Positions 8,747-16,582 of a stretch of 64,000 nt of DNA are shown here, in pieces. Source of the stretch: Bacillus massilioanorexius (GTDB lineage Bacteria; Bacillota; Bacilli; Bacillales; DSM-1321); assembly GCF_902374955.1 (NCBI RefSeq), contig NZ_CABKRX010000047.1, positions 1-64,000 on the forward strand. The letters run 5' to 3'. The position numbers were made by a program, and so were the translations under genes. The first letter of the stretch is position 1. Each line of letters starts with the position of its first letter. The notes beneath the pieces are model-generated. The model saw nothing but the letters and a program-made list of their open reading frames with translations, was not told the origin of the DNA and did not search any database.

Positions 8747-9331
8747 CTACTCTTCTCTAATTCTCATAATTTCTTCACACACGAAATCATACATCGTTTC
8801 TACACCTTCACTCGTTGCTTCGAATCGGTATGCCTTGTCATGCTGAATACCCATATTCTCAGCTTCTTTGGCAACATCAATATTAGCTCCCATAAAAAGA
8901 AATTCCCAATTATATGTCTCTTCTTGATGTTTGATCATCTCTTGAATTTTTTTATAAGTGAATTCTTGGCTAGCATTTTCTTGTCCGTCTGTCGTAATAA
9001 CAAATAAAACCTTGCCTGGTCTTTCTGCTTCATCCGTCTTAGATAAACGATGTCCTACATCCAAAATGGTCTTACCAACGGCATCTAGTAGCGCAGTTAT
9101 CCCTCTCACTTCATATTCTTTTTCTGACAATCTAACTTTATTGGCATCTACACCATTCCAAACAACTTCGTATTCGTTATCAAAAAGAATTAAAGTGATT
9201 ATCGTTTCACCCTTTGTTTGGCATTGTTTTTCAATTAACGAATTCACCCCACCAATAGTATCCTTTTCGAGTCCGCACATGCTTCCACTTCGGTCGAGCA
9301 CAAAAATGATTTCAGTTAAGTTTCGATTCAT
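8747..9331 (-). CDS. VWA domain protein
   Basis: A 194-residue protein that is essentially one von Willebrand factor A domain. The MIDAS metal site is visible as DRSGSM near residue 13 and a downstream acidic loop (VITTDGQEN). There is no signal peptide or membrane anchor, so it is probably cytoplasmic; relatives occur with tellurite-resistance-type (TerY) systems. The start is the ATG following GGGAGGATGATAAGC; the longest frame adds seven codons without its own RBS. It is divergent from the gene at 9431 with only about 100 bases between the starts, which suggests shared regulation. Confidence 0.8.
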   Translation of the reverse strand: MNRNLTEIIFVLDRSGSMCGLEKDTIGGVNSLIEKQCQTKGETIITLILFDNEYEVVWNGVDANKVRLSEKEYEVRGITALLDAVGKTILDVGHRLSKTDEAERPGKVLFVITTDGQENASQEFTYKKIQEMIKHQEETYNWEFLFMGANIDVAKEAENMGIQHDKAYRFEATSEGVETMYDFVCEEIMRIREE

Positions 9332-9430
9332 GCTTATCATCCTCCCAAACAACTAATTGATGATATAATTTTAACTAAGTTCATACGTCATTTGGTCGCC
9401 TCAAAAGCGACATTTTTGGAGGTATAAGAA

Positions 9431-9934
9431 GTGCTTGACCATGCCTTATTAAGAGAAATACAAACATATATTCAAACACATATAGAACCAATATGCTTTA
9501 AACTACAAGAATCCATTTATTTTATAGACAGTGCTATTGAAAATAGTACATCTGAAGATGCATTAGAAGACTTCATTAAAGAAAACCGGAAACCATCACT
9601 CAGCAGTGTCTTATTTTCATTTATAGATCAAACGGGGGAAACAGACGCCACCATTTATAATCGAGCCGGCATTGATCGTAAGCTCTTTTCAAAAATTCGA
9701 ACCAATCCAAATTACCATCCTAGGAAAAGTACCATTCTCGCGCTTGCCCTAGCACTACAATTAAATAAGGATGATACGGATATCCTCTTAAACGCTGCTG
9801 GCTATTCACTATCAAGCAGTGAGACAAGCGATTTAATTGTACAGTTTTGCATTGAGAAGAAAATCTATAATATCTTTGACGTGAATCAAGCTTTAGAACA
9901 TTTTCATGAAAAGCCATTGAATGGTTTACTATAA
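9431..9934 (+). CDS. Helix-rich protein with a domain usually seen behind macro domains
   Basis: A 167-residue protein with a GTG start behind TGGAGGTATAAGAA. Residues about 65-165 (DATIYNRAGIDRKLFSKIR, TILALALALQLN, LLNAAGYSLS, FDVNQALEHF) look like the C-terminal domain that I recall following an N-terminal macro (ADP-ribose-binding) domain in many Firmicute proteins; it has an XRE-like HTH flavour. The macro domain is absent here and is replaced by a short Ile/Glu-rich N-terminus. The divergent VWA gene is the probable partner. Function is unknown; the comparison is from memory. Confidence 0.65.
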   Translation: MLDHALLREIQTYIQTHIEPICFKLQESIYFIDSAIENSTSEDALEDFIKENRKPSLSSVLFSFIDQTGETDATIYNRAGIDRKLFSKIRTNPNYHPRKSTILALALALQLNKDDTDILLNAAGYSLSSSETSDLIVQFCIEKKIYNIFDVNQALEHFHEKPLNGLL

Positions 9935-9937
9935 AAA

Positions 9938-9974
9938 AAAGGTTATGCACTTCACCGCGAAGTACATAACCTCT
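9938..9974. terminator. Bidirectional terminator
   Basis: AGGTTATGCACTTC and GAAGTACATAACCT form a long stem between two convergent genes, with A and T runs outside. Confidence 0.8.
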
Positions 9975-9983
9975 AAATACTTT

Positions 9984-10322
9984 TTACTTAGTATTTTCTT
10001 TCACTCTAAACTTCACAATTTCTGTAATTAGTTCCTTAGGCAAAGGCTGGCTCAACGGAAATTGAATAGCTCCTTTTGAATGCTTAAAATCGTCAAGCTG
10101 ACTTTTAAAGTTTTCAACACCACTAGCACCAGGATAAAATCCAATATGCGCTTTATTCATTGCAAAATGCACCAAATTTTTATTCAAATAAAAAGTCGGC
10201 ATCCCCCAGCTTATTTTTTCAGTCGCCATTGGTGCAGCCTCTCTAATCACTTGCCTTATTTCTTGCAGTTTGTCCTGCAGCTCTTCTGGATACTGCAATA
10301 TATAGCTTTCCACTTCATTCAT
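9984..10322 (-). CDS. DUF1801 family protein (YdhG-like)
   Basis: A 112-residue small globular protein. The family segments EKISWGMPTFYLNKNLVHFA and HIGFYPGASG identify DUF1801; the B. subtilis relative YdhG has been described as frataxin-like in iron handling. The start is the ATG after GAAAGAGGTGTTTGGCTG, eight codons inside the longest frame. It is monocistronic and ends against the convergent terminator at 9938. The biochemical role here is not shown by the sequence. Confidence 0.75.
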   Translation of the reverse strand: MNEVESYILQYPEELQDKLQEIRQVIREAAPMATEKISWGMPTFYLNKNLVHFAMNKAHIGFYPGASGVENFKSQLDDFKHSKGAIQFPLSQPLPKELITEIVKFRVKENTK

Positions 10323-10462
10323 CAGCCAAACACCTCTTTCACTCATTCTACTTTGTAGCCTCTAAGATAGCCATACTTTCTCGCTGATAAACAAAGAAAT
10401 TTACACAAGAAAAACACAACTGACCTAAACAGAAGCTTATTCCTTTCCAACAATCACTAGAA

Positions 10463-10499
10463 AAAAAGCTTTGATTTCAATAAGAAATCAAGGCTTTTA
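10463..10499. terminator. Strong hairpin terminator
   Basis: AAAGCTTTGATTTC pairs with GAAATCAAGGCTTT around a five-base loop and is flanked by A and T runs. It probably ends leftward transcription from the dihydrouridine synthase gene and could also act rightward. Confidence 0.7.
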
Positions 10500-10670
10500 G
10501 AAGTTTCTATAATTATTTTAATTCTATAATACAGCCACATTCTCGATATTTGTAGAGTGTATATGGCAACACATGAATGCTGGTGGGTTTATTACGTTCT
10601 TAAGACCTTTTTCTTTCAGAAAACAGACTTGATCAAACTAAAATCAAAAGTAAGTAACATATTATTTTCA

Positions 10671-10745
10671 TAAACGCAACCTTTTGAAGGTAAGAACGCA
10701 AAGCCACGAATCAAACAATAACAAAAATTTGCCGGCTGCAAAGGA
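10671..10745 (+). ncRNA. Orphan RNA resembling a c-di-GMP-I (GEMM) riboswitch
   Basis: The plus strand carries ACGCAA, a CCTT/AAGG hairpin, then GAACGCAAAGCCACG (10694-10708) and, after an A-rich arm, GCCGGCTGC (10731-10739). GACGCAAAGC and a late GCCGG...TGCC element are the core of GEMM-I. The G to A change (GAACGCAAAGC) and the weak P2/P3 arms make it divergent. No plus-strand gene follows; the next gene is convergent and on the minus strand. It is either a relic or regulates something not visible here. The remaining 10347-10818 sequence holds no gene. Confidence 0.5.
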
Positions 10746-10818
10746 AATTGAAACTGAATACAATAAGTACACATGAGCTGATGTGATTCATATTTACTCT
10801 AACTTTTTAAGAGTCCCA

Positions 10819-11802
10819 TCATTTCACTATCCCTGTCATATCAACATCTTTTCCAAAGTTATCAAGCAATGCTCGCACTTCATCTGTTGATTTCGTGTTC
10901 ATCAATTGATTTCTTAATTCACTTGCCCCTCGGAAGCCTTTAACATAAATTTTGAAAAAGCGATGAAGCCCTGTGATTGAACGTGGCAGTACTTCCGCAT
11001 ATTGATCTTGAAGGTCAAGCTGCAGTCTTAAAAGATCAAGATTTTCTTTACTGTTATGCTCTTTTGGCTCTTTTTCAAAAGCAAAAGGATTTTTAAAAAT
11101 GCCTCGCCCGATCATAACACCATCAATACCATATTGTTCAGCAAGCCGCAGCCCAGTTTGACGGTCAGGAATGTCTCCATTGATTGTTAGTAGCGTATTT
11201 GGAGCGATACGGTCACGTAATTTTTTAATTTCCGGAATTAGCTCCCAATGTGCATCTACTTGGCTCATTTCCTCTCTTGTACGTAAATGAATAGAAAGGT
11301 TCGCAATGTCCTGTTTTAAAATATGCGTTAACCACGCCTCCCACTCATTTACATCCTTATAACCAAGTCGTGTTTTCACGCTGACAGGCAGGCCGCCTGC
11401 TTTTGCTGCTTGAATAAGTTCTGCCGCAACGTCTGGACGCAGAATAAGACCACTACCTTTTCCTCTCGATGCCACATTCGGTACAGGGCAGCCCATATTG
11501 ATATCTACACCTTTAAATCCTAGTTCCGCCATTCCAATACTCATTTGACGGAAATATTCGGGCTTATCCCCCCATATATGTGCAACCATTGGCTGTTCAT
11601 CTTCTGTAAACAACAAACGTCCACGTAAACTGTTTATTCCTTCTGGATGACAATAGCTATCCGAGTTTGCAAACTCTGTGAAAAATACATCCGGTCGACC
11701 GGCTTCACTTACTACATGACGAAAAACAACATCCGTCACATCTTCCATTGGTGCTAGTATAAAAAACGGTCGTGGTAAATCACGCCAAAAATTATCTATC
11801 AT
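10819..11802 (-). CDS. dus: tRNA-dihydrouridine synthase family protein
   Basis: A 327-residue FMN-dependent TIM-barrel enzyme that reduces uridine to dihydrouridine in tRNA. Visible marks are ILAPMEDVTD at the N-terminus, the catalytic Cys in DINMGCPVPN, VSVKTRLGY, SIHLRTR, TINGDI and GVMIGRGIFKNP. It is not the gene usually next to lysS (DusB-like), so the exact uridine position modified is uncertain. The ATG at 11802 matches the conserved N-terminus, but its GAGG is 13 bases away, so the start is less sure. No operon partner is seen. Confidence 0.85.
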   Translation of the reverse strand: MIDNFWRDLPRPFFILAPMEDVTDVVFRHVVSEAGRPDVFFTEFANSDSYCHPEGINSLRGRLLFTEDEQPMVAHIWGDKPEYFRQMSIGMAELGFKGVDINMGCPVPNVASRGKGSGLILRPDVAAELIQAAKAGGLPVSVKTRLGYKDVNEWEAWLTHILKQDIANLSIHLRTREEMSQVDAHWELIPEIKKLRDRIAPNTLLTINGDIPDRQTGLRLAEQYGIDGVMIGRGIFKNPFAFEKEPKEHNSKENLDLLRLQLDLQDQYAEVLPRSITGLHRFFKIYVKGFRGASELRNQLMNTKSTDEVRALLDNFGKDVDMTGIVK

Positions 11803-12018
11803 TTCAAACTCAAATCCTCTCATTATAAATACAACTTCAAACTCTCGGTCAAAAAATAAAACGTCAAATGTCCAACTTCTTTTACACTTATATCATGCTT
11901 AATAACTTATTATCAAACAAAAGTACATTTGACATTTATAATTTATGAAAAAACGATTGTGAAAATCGGAAATGTTTATATTAACGAAAATCAATCCTGA
12001 ATAGTATTTTTATAAACA

Positions 12019-12061
12019 AAAAAGCAGATGGTATAGATTTTTTCTATATCAACTGCTTTTC
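12019..12061. terminator. Bidirectional terminator left of the prophage
   Basis: AAAAGCAG(A)TGGTATAG pairs with CTATATCAACTGCTTTT around a T-rich loop. Before prophage insertion this would lie about 450 bases downstream of the original rlmCD stop codon, and it may have ended that transcript. Confidence 0.7.
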
Positions 12062-12229
12062 TATTATACTGTTCAGTAATAATAAACTCCTGCTACACCA
12101 TCCCGCTCAAACCCGCATTCCTACGCTACCTAATTTCTACCATTTAAAATAAAGTCCTGCACAGTTCCAGCATTCTCACAAATTTCTTCTCACTTTTTTT
12201 CCCACAACTTTATTTAATATTAAAATAAT

Positions 12230-12425
12230 GTCGTGGTATTCCCTACTTTTCTTCTTGCCTTTTTCTCCCTCTTTTTCATGCTTTAAGGGTTCGTAAGAAC
12301 CCCCTCTCACTTTTCATTCAAACGTTGAAACCGTAAGGTTTACCCTTGTTTTCTTCTTGCCTTTTTCCTAAATTAAAAAGGATGGGATTCCTGTTCCCAC
12401 CCTTTCTTTTTCTTCCTTTTCTCCC
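12230..12425 (+). other. Pyrimidine-rich intergenic region with direct repeats and three hairpins
   Basis: An exact 19-bp repeat (TTTTCTTCTTGCCTTTTTC) is at 12247-12265 and 12349-12367. Between and after the copies are GGGTTC-GTAA-GAACCC (12287-12302), AAACC-GTAA-GGTTT (12328-12341) and AAGGATGGG with CCCACCCTT (about 12376-12404). Two hairpins carry GTAA loops, a GNRA pattern on the plus strand. I see no ORF with a ribosome binding site in 11803-12522. Confidence 0.5.
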
Positions 12426-12522
12426 TACCTTGACTCACAACTTTTCCACAGGCATATCAGAACTTTATTTTGATTATGACAGGGGTTTATTTTGTGAAGC
12501 AGGAGATTATTTTGGTTTTACA

Positions 12523-12566
12523 TATACCAACTCTAACAACGCGACCGTCTCCACATGTGTCGTTTG
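12523..12566. repeat. attL, 44-bp core repeat
   Basis: Identical over 44 bases to 47236-47279, beginning TATACCAACTCTAACAAC and ending ACATGTGTCGTTTG. The core equals the last 14 codons of rlmCD. On this side it is followed outward by sequence that would continue the gene as Tyr-Val-Lys-Pro-Lys-stop (12507-12524). Confidence 0.95.
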
Positions 12567-12702
12567 TTTACACAAAAAAGCTATTCGTCACTATATAACA
12601 TTTATTAACGCTAACAAAGTAACTAAAAACTGTATCTTAAAAGAAACCAAAACATTATCTGTCGTTAATTATAACTAAGCTAATTTTATTATAACTTATA
12701 CA

Positions 12703-12742
12703 ACGGTGGCACATGGGTGGAAAATTAACTTTATGCCACCGT
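12703..12742. promoter_or_regulatory. Probable integrase arm-type sites near attL
   Basis: ACGGTGGCA (12703-12711) and its complement TGCCACCGT (12734-12742) with another GGGTGG at 12715. The same 9-mer and related copies lie beside attR at 47156-47194. Placement about 140 bases from each core fits arm-type binding sites of a tyrosine integrase. Confidence 0.55.
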
Positions 12743-12750
12743 TTATATTT

Positions 12751-13386
12751 TTATTTAATCTCATCGAACACTTTTACCTCACCTCGAAGCTTATATTCCA
12801 ACAACCACTTCTCAAATTTCCTCTTTCTATCTAATGTTGTCGTAAATATCTCTAAACGTGGAGTATCTAATGATTTAAAACAATCAACATAAGACTTAAT
12901 CTTTTTATGATTATCTTGCATGTGTCTAGTGTTATCTATTTCAACTATATGAGTATATCCATTTCTTTTATATACAGCATCGGCAACCATTTTACTTTTA
13001 GTGACTACATTCATACCTTTTATGACAATACCTAAATTATTAGGCTGCATTACCTCATATTCCAAAACACATTCATTTTTCCAATCCAAAGGACAATTTA
13101 AATACATGTATGCTTCATTTCTTAAAAGAGTGTGTTCCAAATTTGATTTTTTCACTTGTTGTTTATCAGAATCAATAAATGAAAGTCCTTGTTTATTCAG
13201 ATAAAAGACCTTTTCTTTATTGAAAAATGTTGTATTGACATACGGTTCAATCTTTTTTATTACATAGCATGCGTTTCTATAACTTTTCAAATCATGGATT
13301 CCACGAAGATTTTTTATTGTGGCCATCCCTAAATGATCTATCGTTATCAATAATTGTTCTACTTTTGACTGAGTTGATAATATCAC
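12751..13386 (-). CDS. Replication-relaxation family protein
   Basis: A 211-residue protein of the Replic_Relax type, a family known from phages and plasmids and usually coded beside an FtsK/HerA ATPase, as here. The N-terminus has a winged-helix flavour (VEQLLITIDHLGMATIKNLR) and the C-terminal half has VADAVYKRNGYTHIVEIDN, a nuclease-like or DNA-relaxing core. The start is taken at GTG 13386 behind GGAGGAGAAAGAAA; the longer frame lies entirely over the ATPase gene in another frame. It overlaps the end of the ATPase gene by 95 bases, so the two are probably translated together. Confidence 0.7.
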   Translation of the reverse strand: MILSTQSKVEQLLITIDHLGMATIKNLRGIHDLKSYRNACYVIKKIEPYVNTTFFNKEKVFYLNKQGLSFIDSDKQQVKKSNLEHTLLRNEAYMYLNCPLDWKNECVLEYEVMQPNNLGIVIKGMNVVTKSKMVADAVYKRNGYTHIVEIDNTRHMQDNHKKIKSYVDCFKSLDTPRLEIFTTTLDRKRKFEKWLLEYKLRGEVKVFDEIK

Positions 13387-14488
13387 TTTCTTTCTCCTCC
13401 ATTTTTGTGAACATGTACTTGTCATCAATATAAGGCACTTGTACAATACGTTTCTTTTCAATCTTATAAATTGCTCTACCAGGTATGCTTGGTAGTTCTT
13501 CAGCTCCGTTTTCATCTAAAATAACTCGTGAAGCAACTTGAGCCGCAGCAATGAAAGATAATCGAGCAACAATGTTCATTTTAATTTGCATTGGTACTGC
13601 TTCTTTCACAGGATATTGAGTACAAAAAAGCATTCTATATCCAATACCTCCACCTATACGAGCGATTTCTGATAAGGTTTGTTGACAGTAATTAGCATAC
13701 TTTTTTAGTTCTCCAGTAAGTAGGTTCGGTGAAAGTTCAGCTCCTTCATCCACAATAATGAATGTCCTTTTCTTTATTGGAGTATCGACTATATTTGTAT
13801 AACCATTTTGTCTAAATGACTTTTCTTTGTCCTTTAACTCCTGGTGAATTAATGCTAATAATTCAACTGATTCACGTAAATCAGAAGCAACTCCTTTCAC
13901 TTGTGGTAGACCAATGTATTTTCCAAACTCTAAACCACCCTTTAGGTCCAGAAAGTAAAACTCAGCATTTTCTAACTGATTCATAAGCAAAGTATAAAAG
14001 GCTTCTTTAATAAACACTGTTTTACCAAATCGAGTAACACCACCGACTAGCATATGAGGATATTTTTCAAAATCATGATAAAGTGTACCTTCATGATTCT
14101 TTCCAATTGGTATTTGCCATGTATTGATACTTAGTAAGTCATCTGTGTATTTCCATTTAGTAGGCAACTGAGAATTGAATGTTTTAAGCTTAAATACTCC
14201 ATCTTCAAAGGTATAATCACAATCTTTATTAAGACCTTCTTCAATTGCTGGAATGATTGATTCGAATTGATAAGAGGATAATCCGAGTGGTAAAGAAAAA
14301 ATGTAAGTGGAATGTGTTTGTTGTTGAGATTTTTTTAGTAGAATTGGGTAGTGGATCTCTTCTTGTTTTTTAATGCCTAATGATGTATTTTCAAATACTT
14401 TTTTTATTTTATCTATGTCCTTCATCTTTCTTTTTGGGACAAGCGCTGCTCCTACTGCTAAAGCTGGTAAAGCTAGTATTTCCCACAT
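13292..14488 (-). CDS. FtsK/SpoIIIE-like (HerA-type) DNA translocase
   Basis: A 398-residue P-loop ATPase. Walker A is GGVTRFGKT around residue 148, Walker B is TFIIVDEGAEL, and GGIGYRMLFCTQYP follows as in FtsK-type motors. A single N-terminal hydrophobic segment (ILALPALAVGAALV) could anchor it in the membrane. There is no gamma domain. The start is the ATG after AAGGAGGGTTACA. It sits with the replication-relaxation gene between the lysis genes and attL; relatives occupy the same place in some Bacillus cereus-group phages. Whether it moves phage or plasmid-form DNA is unknown. Confidence 0.8.
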   Translation of the reverse strand: MWEILALPALAVGAALVPKRKMKDIDKIKKVFENTSLGIKKQEEIHYPILLKKSQQQTHSTYIFSLPLGLSSYQFESIIPAIEEGLNKDCDYTFEDGVFKLKTFNSQLPTKWKYTDDLLSINTWQIPIGKNHEGTLYHDFEKYPHMLVGGVTRFGKTVFIKEAFYTLLMNQLENAEFYFLDLKGGLEFGKYIGLPQVKGVASDLRESVELLALIHQELKDKEKSFRQNGYTNIVDTPIKKRTFIIVDEGAELSPNLLTGELKKYANYCQQTLSEIARIGGGIGYRMLFCTQYPVKEAVPMQIKMNIVARLSFIAAAQVASRVILDENGAEELPSIPGRAIYKIEKKRIVQVPYIDDKYMFTKMEEKESDIINSVKSRTIIDNDRSFRDGHNKKSSWNP

Positions 14489-14696
14489 TGTAACCCTCCT
14501 TGAATATTTCATTGTAGCTTTCAAAGATGTTTTCATAAAGTGAAATTTTCATTGAAGTTTTCATTTATTGTTATATAACGTATATCTCTTGTACTTTTTC
14601 TTTCATTTTCTTTGGAACAGATATACATCTATTACCCTTTATTTTCTCTTCATATGCGCTAGCAAAATTTTCAGATATCTAAATTGTGTAGTCAAT

Positions 14697-14867
14697 TCAA
14701 AGGAATAAAGTTGCTGCTAATTTGACGATATATAATAGCCCTCCAAACTTTGCTGTTTCCATTGTGAGTTTTAATAAATCGTTGTTTATCCCAAATCCTA
14801 TGTTTTCTAATAAACCGATGCCAATCATTGTTGCTCCAAATGCTCCTATTAAAACTATCCCCTCCAT
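14697..14867 (-). CDS. Small hydrophobic protein upstream of the FtsK-like gene
   Basis: A 56-residue protein with one long or two short membrane segments (GIVLIGAFGATMIGIGLL and a C-terminal GLLYIVKLAATLFL). The start is the ATG after AAAGGAGAGTGAAGAAA. It precedes the ATPase gene by about 200 bases and shares a similar leader sequence with it (TACAATGAA(A/G)TATTCAA). No family recognised; it may be a membrane partner of the ATPase. Confidence 0.55.
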   Translation of the reverse strand: MEGIVLIGAFGATMIGIGLLENIGFGINNDLLKLTMETAKFGGLLYIVKLAATLFL

Positions 14868-15017
14868 TTTCTTCACTCTCCTTTTCTTTGAATACTTCAT
14901 TGTATGGATATTTGCCTAGATAATGCGTGTCTATACAAAATAATTCATGATATTTATGTAAATTAATTTGTGAAAGGATTGAAACGATTAATATAGAATT
15001 TAATGATAGGTGATATT

Positions 15018-15218
15018 ATGAAAAGTAATATAGGAAGAATAATTGATGAATCTCCATATAAGCGAGAATATATTATGAAAGAATTTAATAGGAGCAGGAA
15101 TACGATTTCAGCGTGGTGCACAGGAAAGAGTTATCCCAATGCTCGTGAAATGTTTAAATTGGCAAAGTTATTAGGTGTTAAAGTTGATGATTTATACGAT
15201 ATAGAGGATGATTATTGA
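15018..15218 (+). CDS. Small XRE-family HTH regulator
   Basis: A 66-residue Cro/CI-like helix-turn-helix protein. The recognition region is NRSRNTISAWCTGKSYPNA, followed by MFKLAKLLGVKVDDLYDI. The ATG at 15018 is behind TAGGTGATATT. It is divergent from the membrane/FtsK/replication-relaxation cluster, so it probably represses that cluster. It is distinct from the main prophage repressor at 45133. Confidence 0.8.
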   Translation: MKSNIGRIIDESPYKREYIMKEFNRSRNTISAWCTGKSYPNAREMFKLAKLLGVKVDDLYDIEDDY

Positions 15219-15321
15219 ATATCGTTATAAAATATAAATTCAATTACCTATCCGTTTGTAATATTTGTAATTATTAGTTATATTTAACTAGGGAAATATT
15301 ATAAATTTTGGGGGTATAAAT

Positions 15322-15867
15322 ATGAAAAAGTTTTTTAAGTTTGGCTGTTTAGGTTTTATTGCACTAATTGTAATTTTTATTATTATTGCTGTTGCTGGTG
15401 GGGGAGATAGTGATAAGGTATCTACAGGATCAGATAATAATAAAAATGAGGAAAAAGAAACAAAAACTGTAGATGATGGTTCAAAAAAAGTAGATGCTAG
15501 TTCGCAGAACATGGATGCTGTTGGATTAAAAATAGGACTTGGCGAAATCAAAATTACTGATGATAAAATCTTAGTAGGGATAAATATTGAAAATACCAAT
15601 TCTAAAGCAGTAAGTTTTTATCCAGATCAAGGGTCTGCTGTAGTCGGCAATATGCAGTTAGATGCTAACTTATTTTTAACTGATGGTGATATTGGCGGAG
15701 ATGTACAATCAGGTGTAAAACAAGAAGGTGTTATTGAATTTTTAGCTCCAAAAGGTAAAAATATCGATGTTAAGTCTGTAAAAGAAATCAAACTTGAATT
15801 AGGCGATGTTAACTCAGAAGATTTCATGGAAAATCATAAAGTTTCATTTACAATTCCTGTACAGTAA
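15322..15867 (+). CDS. Membrane-anchored DUF4352-like protein
   Basis: A 181-residue protein with an N-terminal membrane segment (residues about 8-25, GCLGFIALIVIFIIIAVAGG), a Ser/Asp/Lys-rich linker, and a C-terminal beta-sandwich-like region resembling DUF4352 (DDKILVGINIENTNSKAVSF). Cys9 is a weak lipobox candidate; a plain membrane anchor is more likely. The RBS is GGGGGTATAAAT. It has its own terminator and lies in the accessory segment next to attL, so lysogenic conversion or superinfection exclusion is possible but unproven. Confidence 0.65.
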   Translation: MKKFFKFGCLGFIALIVIFIIIAVAGGGDSDKVSTGSDNNKNEEKETKTVDDGSKKVDASSQNMDAVGLKIGLGEIKITDDKILVGINIENTNSKAVSFYPDQGSAVVGNMQLDANLFLTDGDIGGDVQSGVKQEGVIEFLAPKGKNIDVKSVKEIKLELGDVNSEDFMENHKVSFTIPVQ

Positions 15868-15879
15868 ATAATTCTAAAA

Positions 15880-15908
15880 TAAGCCCTTCTCTTATGAGTT
15901 GGGCTTTT
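15880..15908 (+). terminator. Terminator after the DUF4352-like gene
   Basis: AAGCCC and GGGCTTTT flank a loop just after the stop codon; it sits against the convergent YolD gene. Confidence 0.7.
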
Positions 15909-16251
15909 ATATTATTCTTTGGTCTAATACTTCAACACTGATAATTGAATCAAAAGGAATGAAATGTGGATTCCCATTTTCTTCAGCACTTCTAACTATT
16001 TTATTTAAATCATCTAATTGAATAACTCTAACTTTAATATCTTCTATAAAACCACTTCTCCATAATGTAAATTTCAAATAATAACAAAACTCCATTGCAT
16101 AAAGGATTTTTTGTTCATTTTCTTCTATTTGGCATGCATCTAAAATAGGCTTTTCAACTTTCCTTGCTTCATATTTATCCCTTGCTATTTGTTCCGTATG
16201 TTCTGATAAGAAAAAACCTTGCCATTTCAACATTCCTCTATCTTGATACAT
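15907..16251 (-). CDS. YolD-like protein
   Basis: A 114-residue YolD-family protein; the family mark is the N-terminal DRGMLKWQGFFLSEHTEQI. YolD proteins are often encoded beside Y-family DNA polymerases (UvrX) in B. subtilis prophages and are SOS-induced. Here no polymerase follows; the partner is the small WYL-like gene upstream. The ATG at 16251 overlaps the upstream TAA (TAATG), giving coupled translation. An SOS box precedes the pair. Confidence 0.78.
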   Translation of the reverse strand: MYQDRGMLKWQGFFLSEHTEQIARDKYEARKVEKPILDACQIEENEQKILYAMEFCYYLKFTLWRSGFIEDIKVRVIQLDDLNKIVRSAEENGNPHFIPFDSIISVEVLDQRII

Positions 16252-16466
16252 TAAGAAGCACTTCTCTTTCCAACAGATCCACATGAAAGAATACTTTCAA
16301 TCTTAAAAACACGTTCTGCTTTACGATAATGACAATATGCTCTGATTTTTTCCTTACCAATTGCTTTAACAGTAATAATACGTTGTGTTACCTTACCATA
16401 CTTATCGATGTAAAAAATCATAATTGGAGCCTTATTTTCTCTAGATTGAATAAGTAAGCTTTTCAT
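16251..16466 (-). CDS. Small WYL-domain-like protein
   Basis: A 71-residue protein: IMIFYIDKYGKVTQRIITVKA followed by RAYCHYRKAERVFKIESILSC is the pattern of the short WYL-like partner of YolD, a ligand-sensing SH3-like fold. The RBS is AAAGGAGGTTCCATC. It is first in a two-gene unit with YolD and has a LexA-type box about 30 bases upstream of its start. Confidence 0.75.
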   Translation of the reverse strand: MKSLLIQSRENKAPIMIFYIDKYGKVTQRIITVKAIGKEKIRAYCHYRKAERVFKIESILSCGSVGKRSAS

Positions 16467-16496
16467 GATGGAACCTCCTTTTTTTATAATTATATA

Positions 16497-16510
16497 CGAA
16501 CTAACGTTCT
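16497..16510. promoter_or_regulatory. Imperfect LexA (SOS) box
   Basis: CGAACTAACGTTCT, a near match to the Bacillus consensus CGAAC(N4)GTTCG, lying upstream of the WYL/YolD unit. Confidence 0.6.
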
Positions 16511-16526
16511 TATTTCAAGTTGATTA

Positions 16527-16540
16527 CGAACGAATGTTTG
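16527..16540. promoter_or_regulatory. LexA (SOS) box
   Basis: CGAACGAATGTTTG fits the Bacillus SOS consensus CGAAC-RNRY-GTTYG at every position. It is 30 bases from the other box, in the divergent promoter region between the WYL/YolD unit and the gene at 16583. Confidence 0.8.
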
Positions 16541-16582
16541 TATATAATTGATATATATATTTTACTCAAAAGAGGTATTGAT

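Noticed and set aside
8958..9356. Plus-strand ORF of 132 codons antisense to the VWA gene
   Set aside because: The minus frame has clear MIDAS motifs and a good start; the plus frame is its mirror.
12346..12678. Plus-strand ORF spanning attL
   Set aside because: Crosses the attachment core, which is rlmCD sequence on the other strand; no RBS and low-complexity translation.
13387..13515. Longer N-terminus of the replication-relaxation protein
   Set aside because: Lies fully over the FtsK-like gene; a GTG with GGAGGAG is present at the conserved start.
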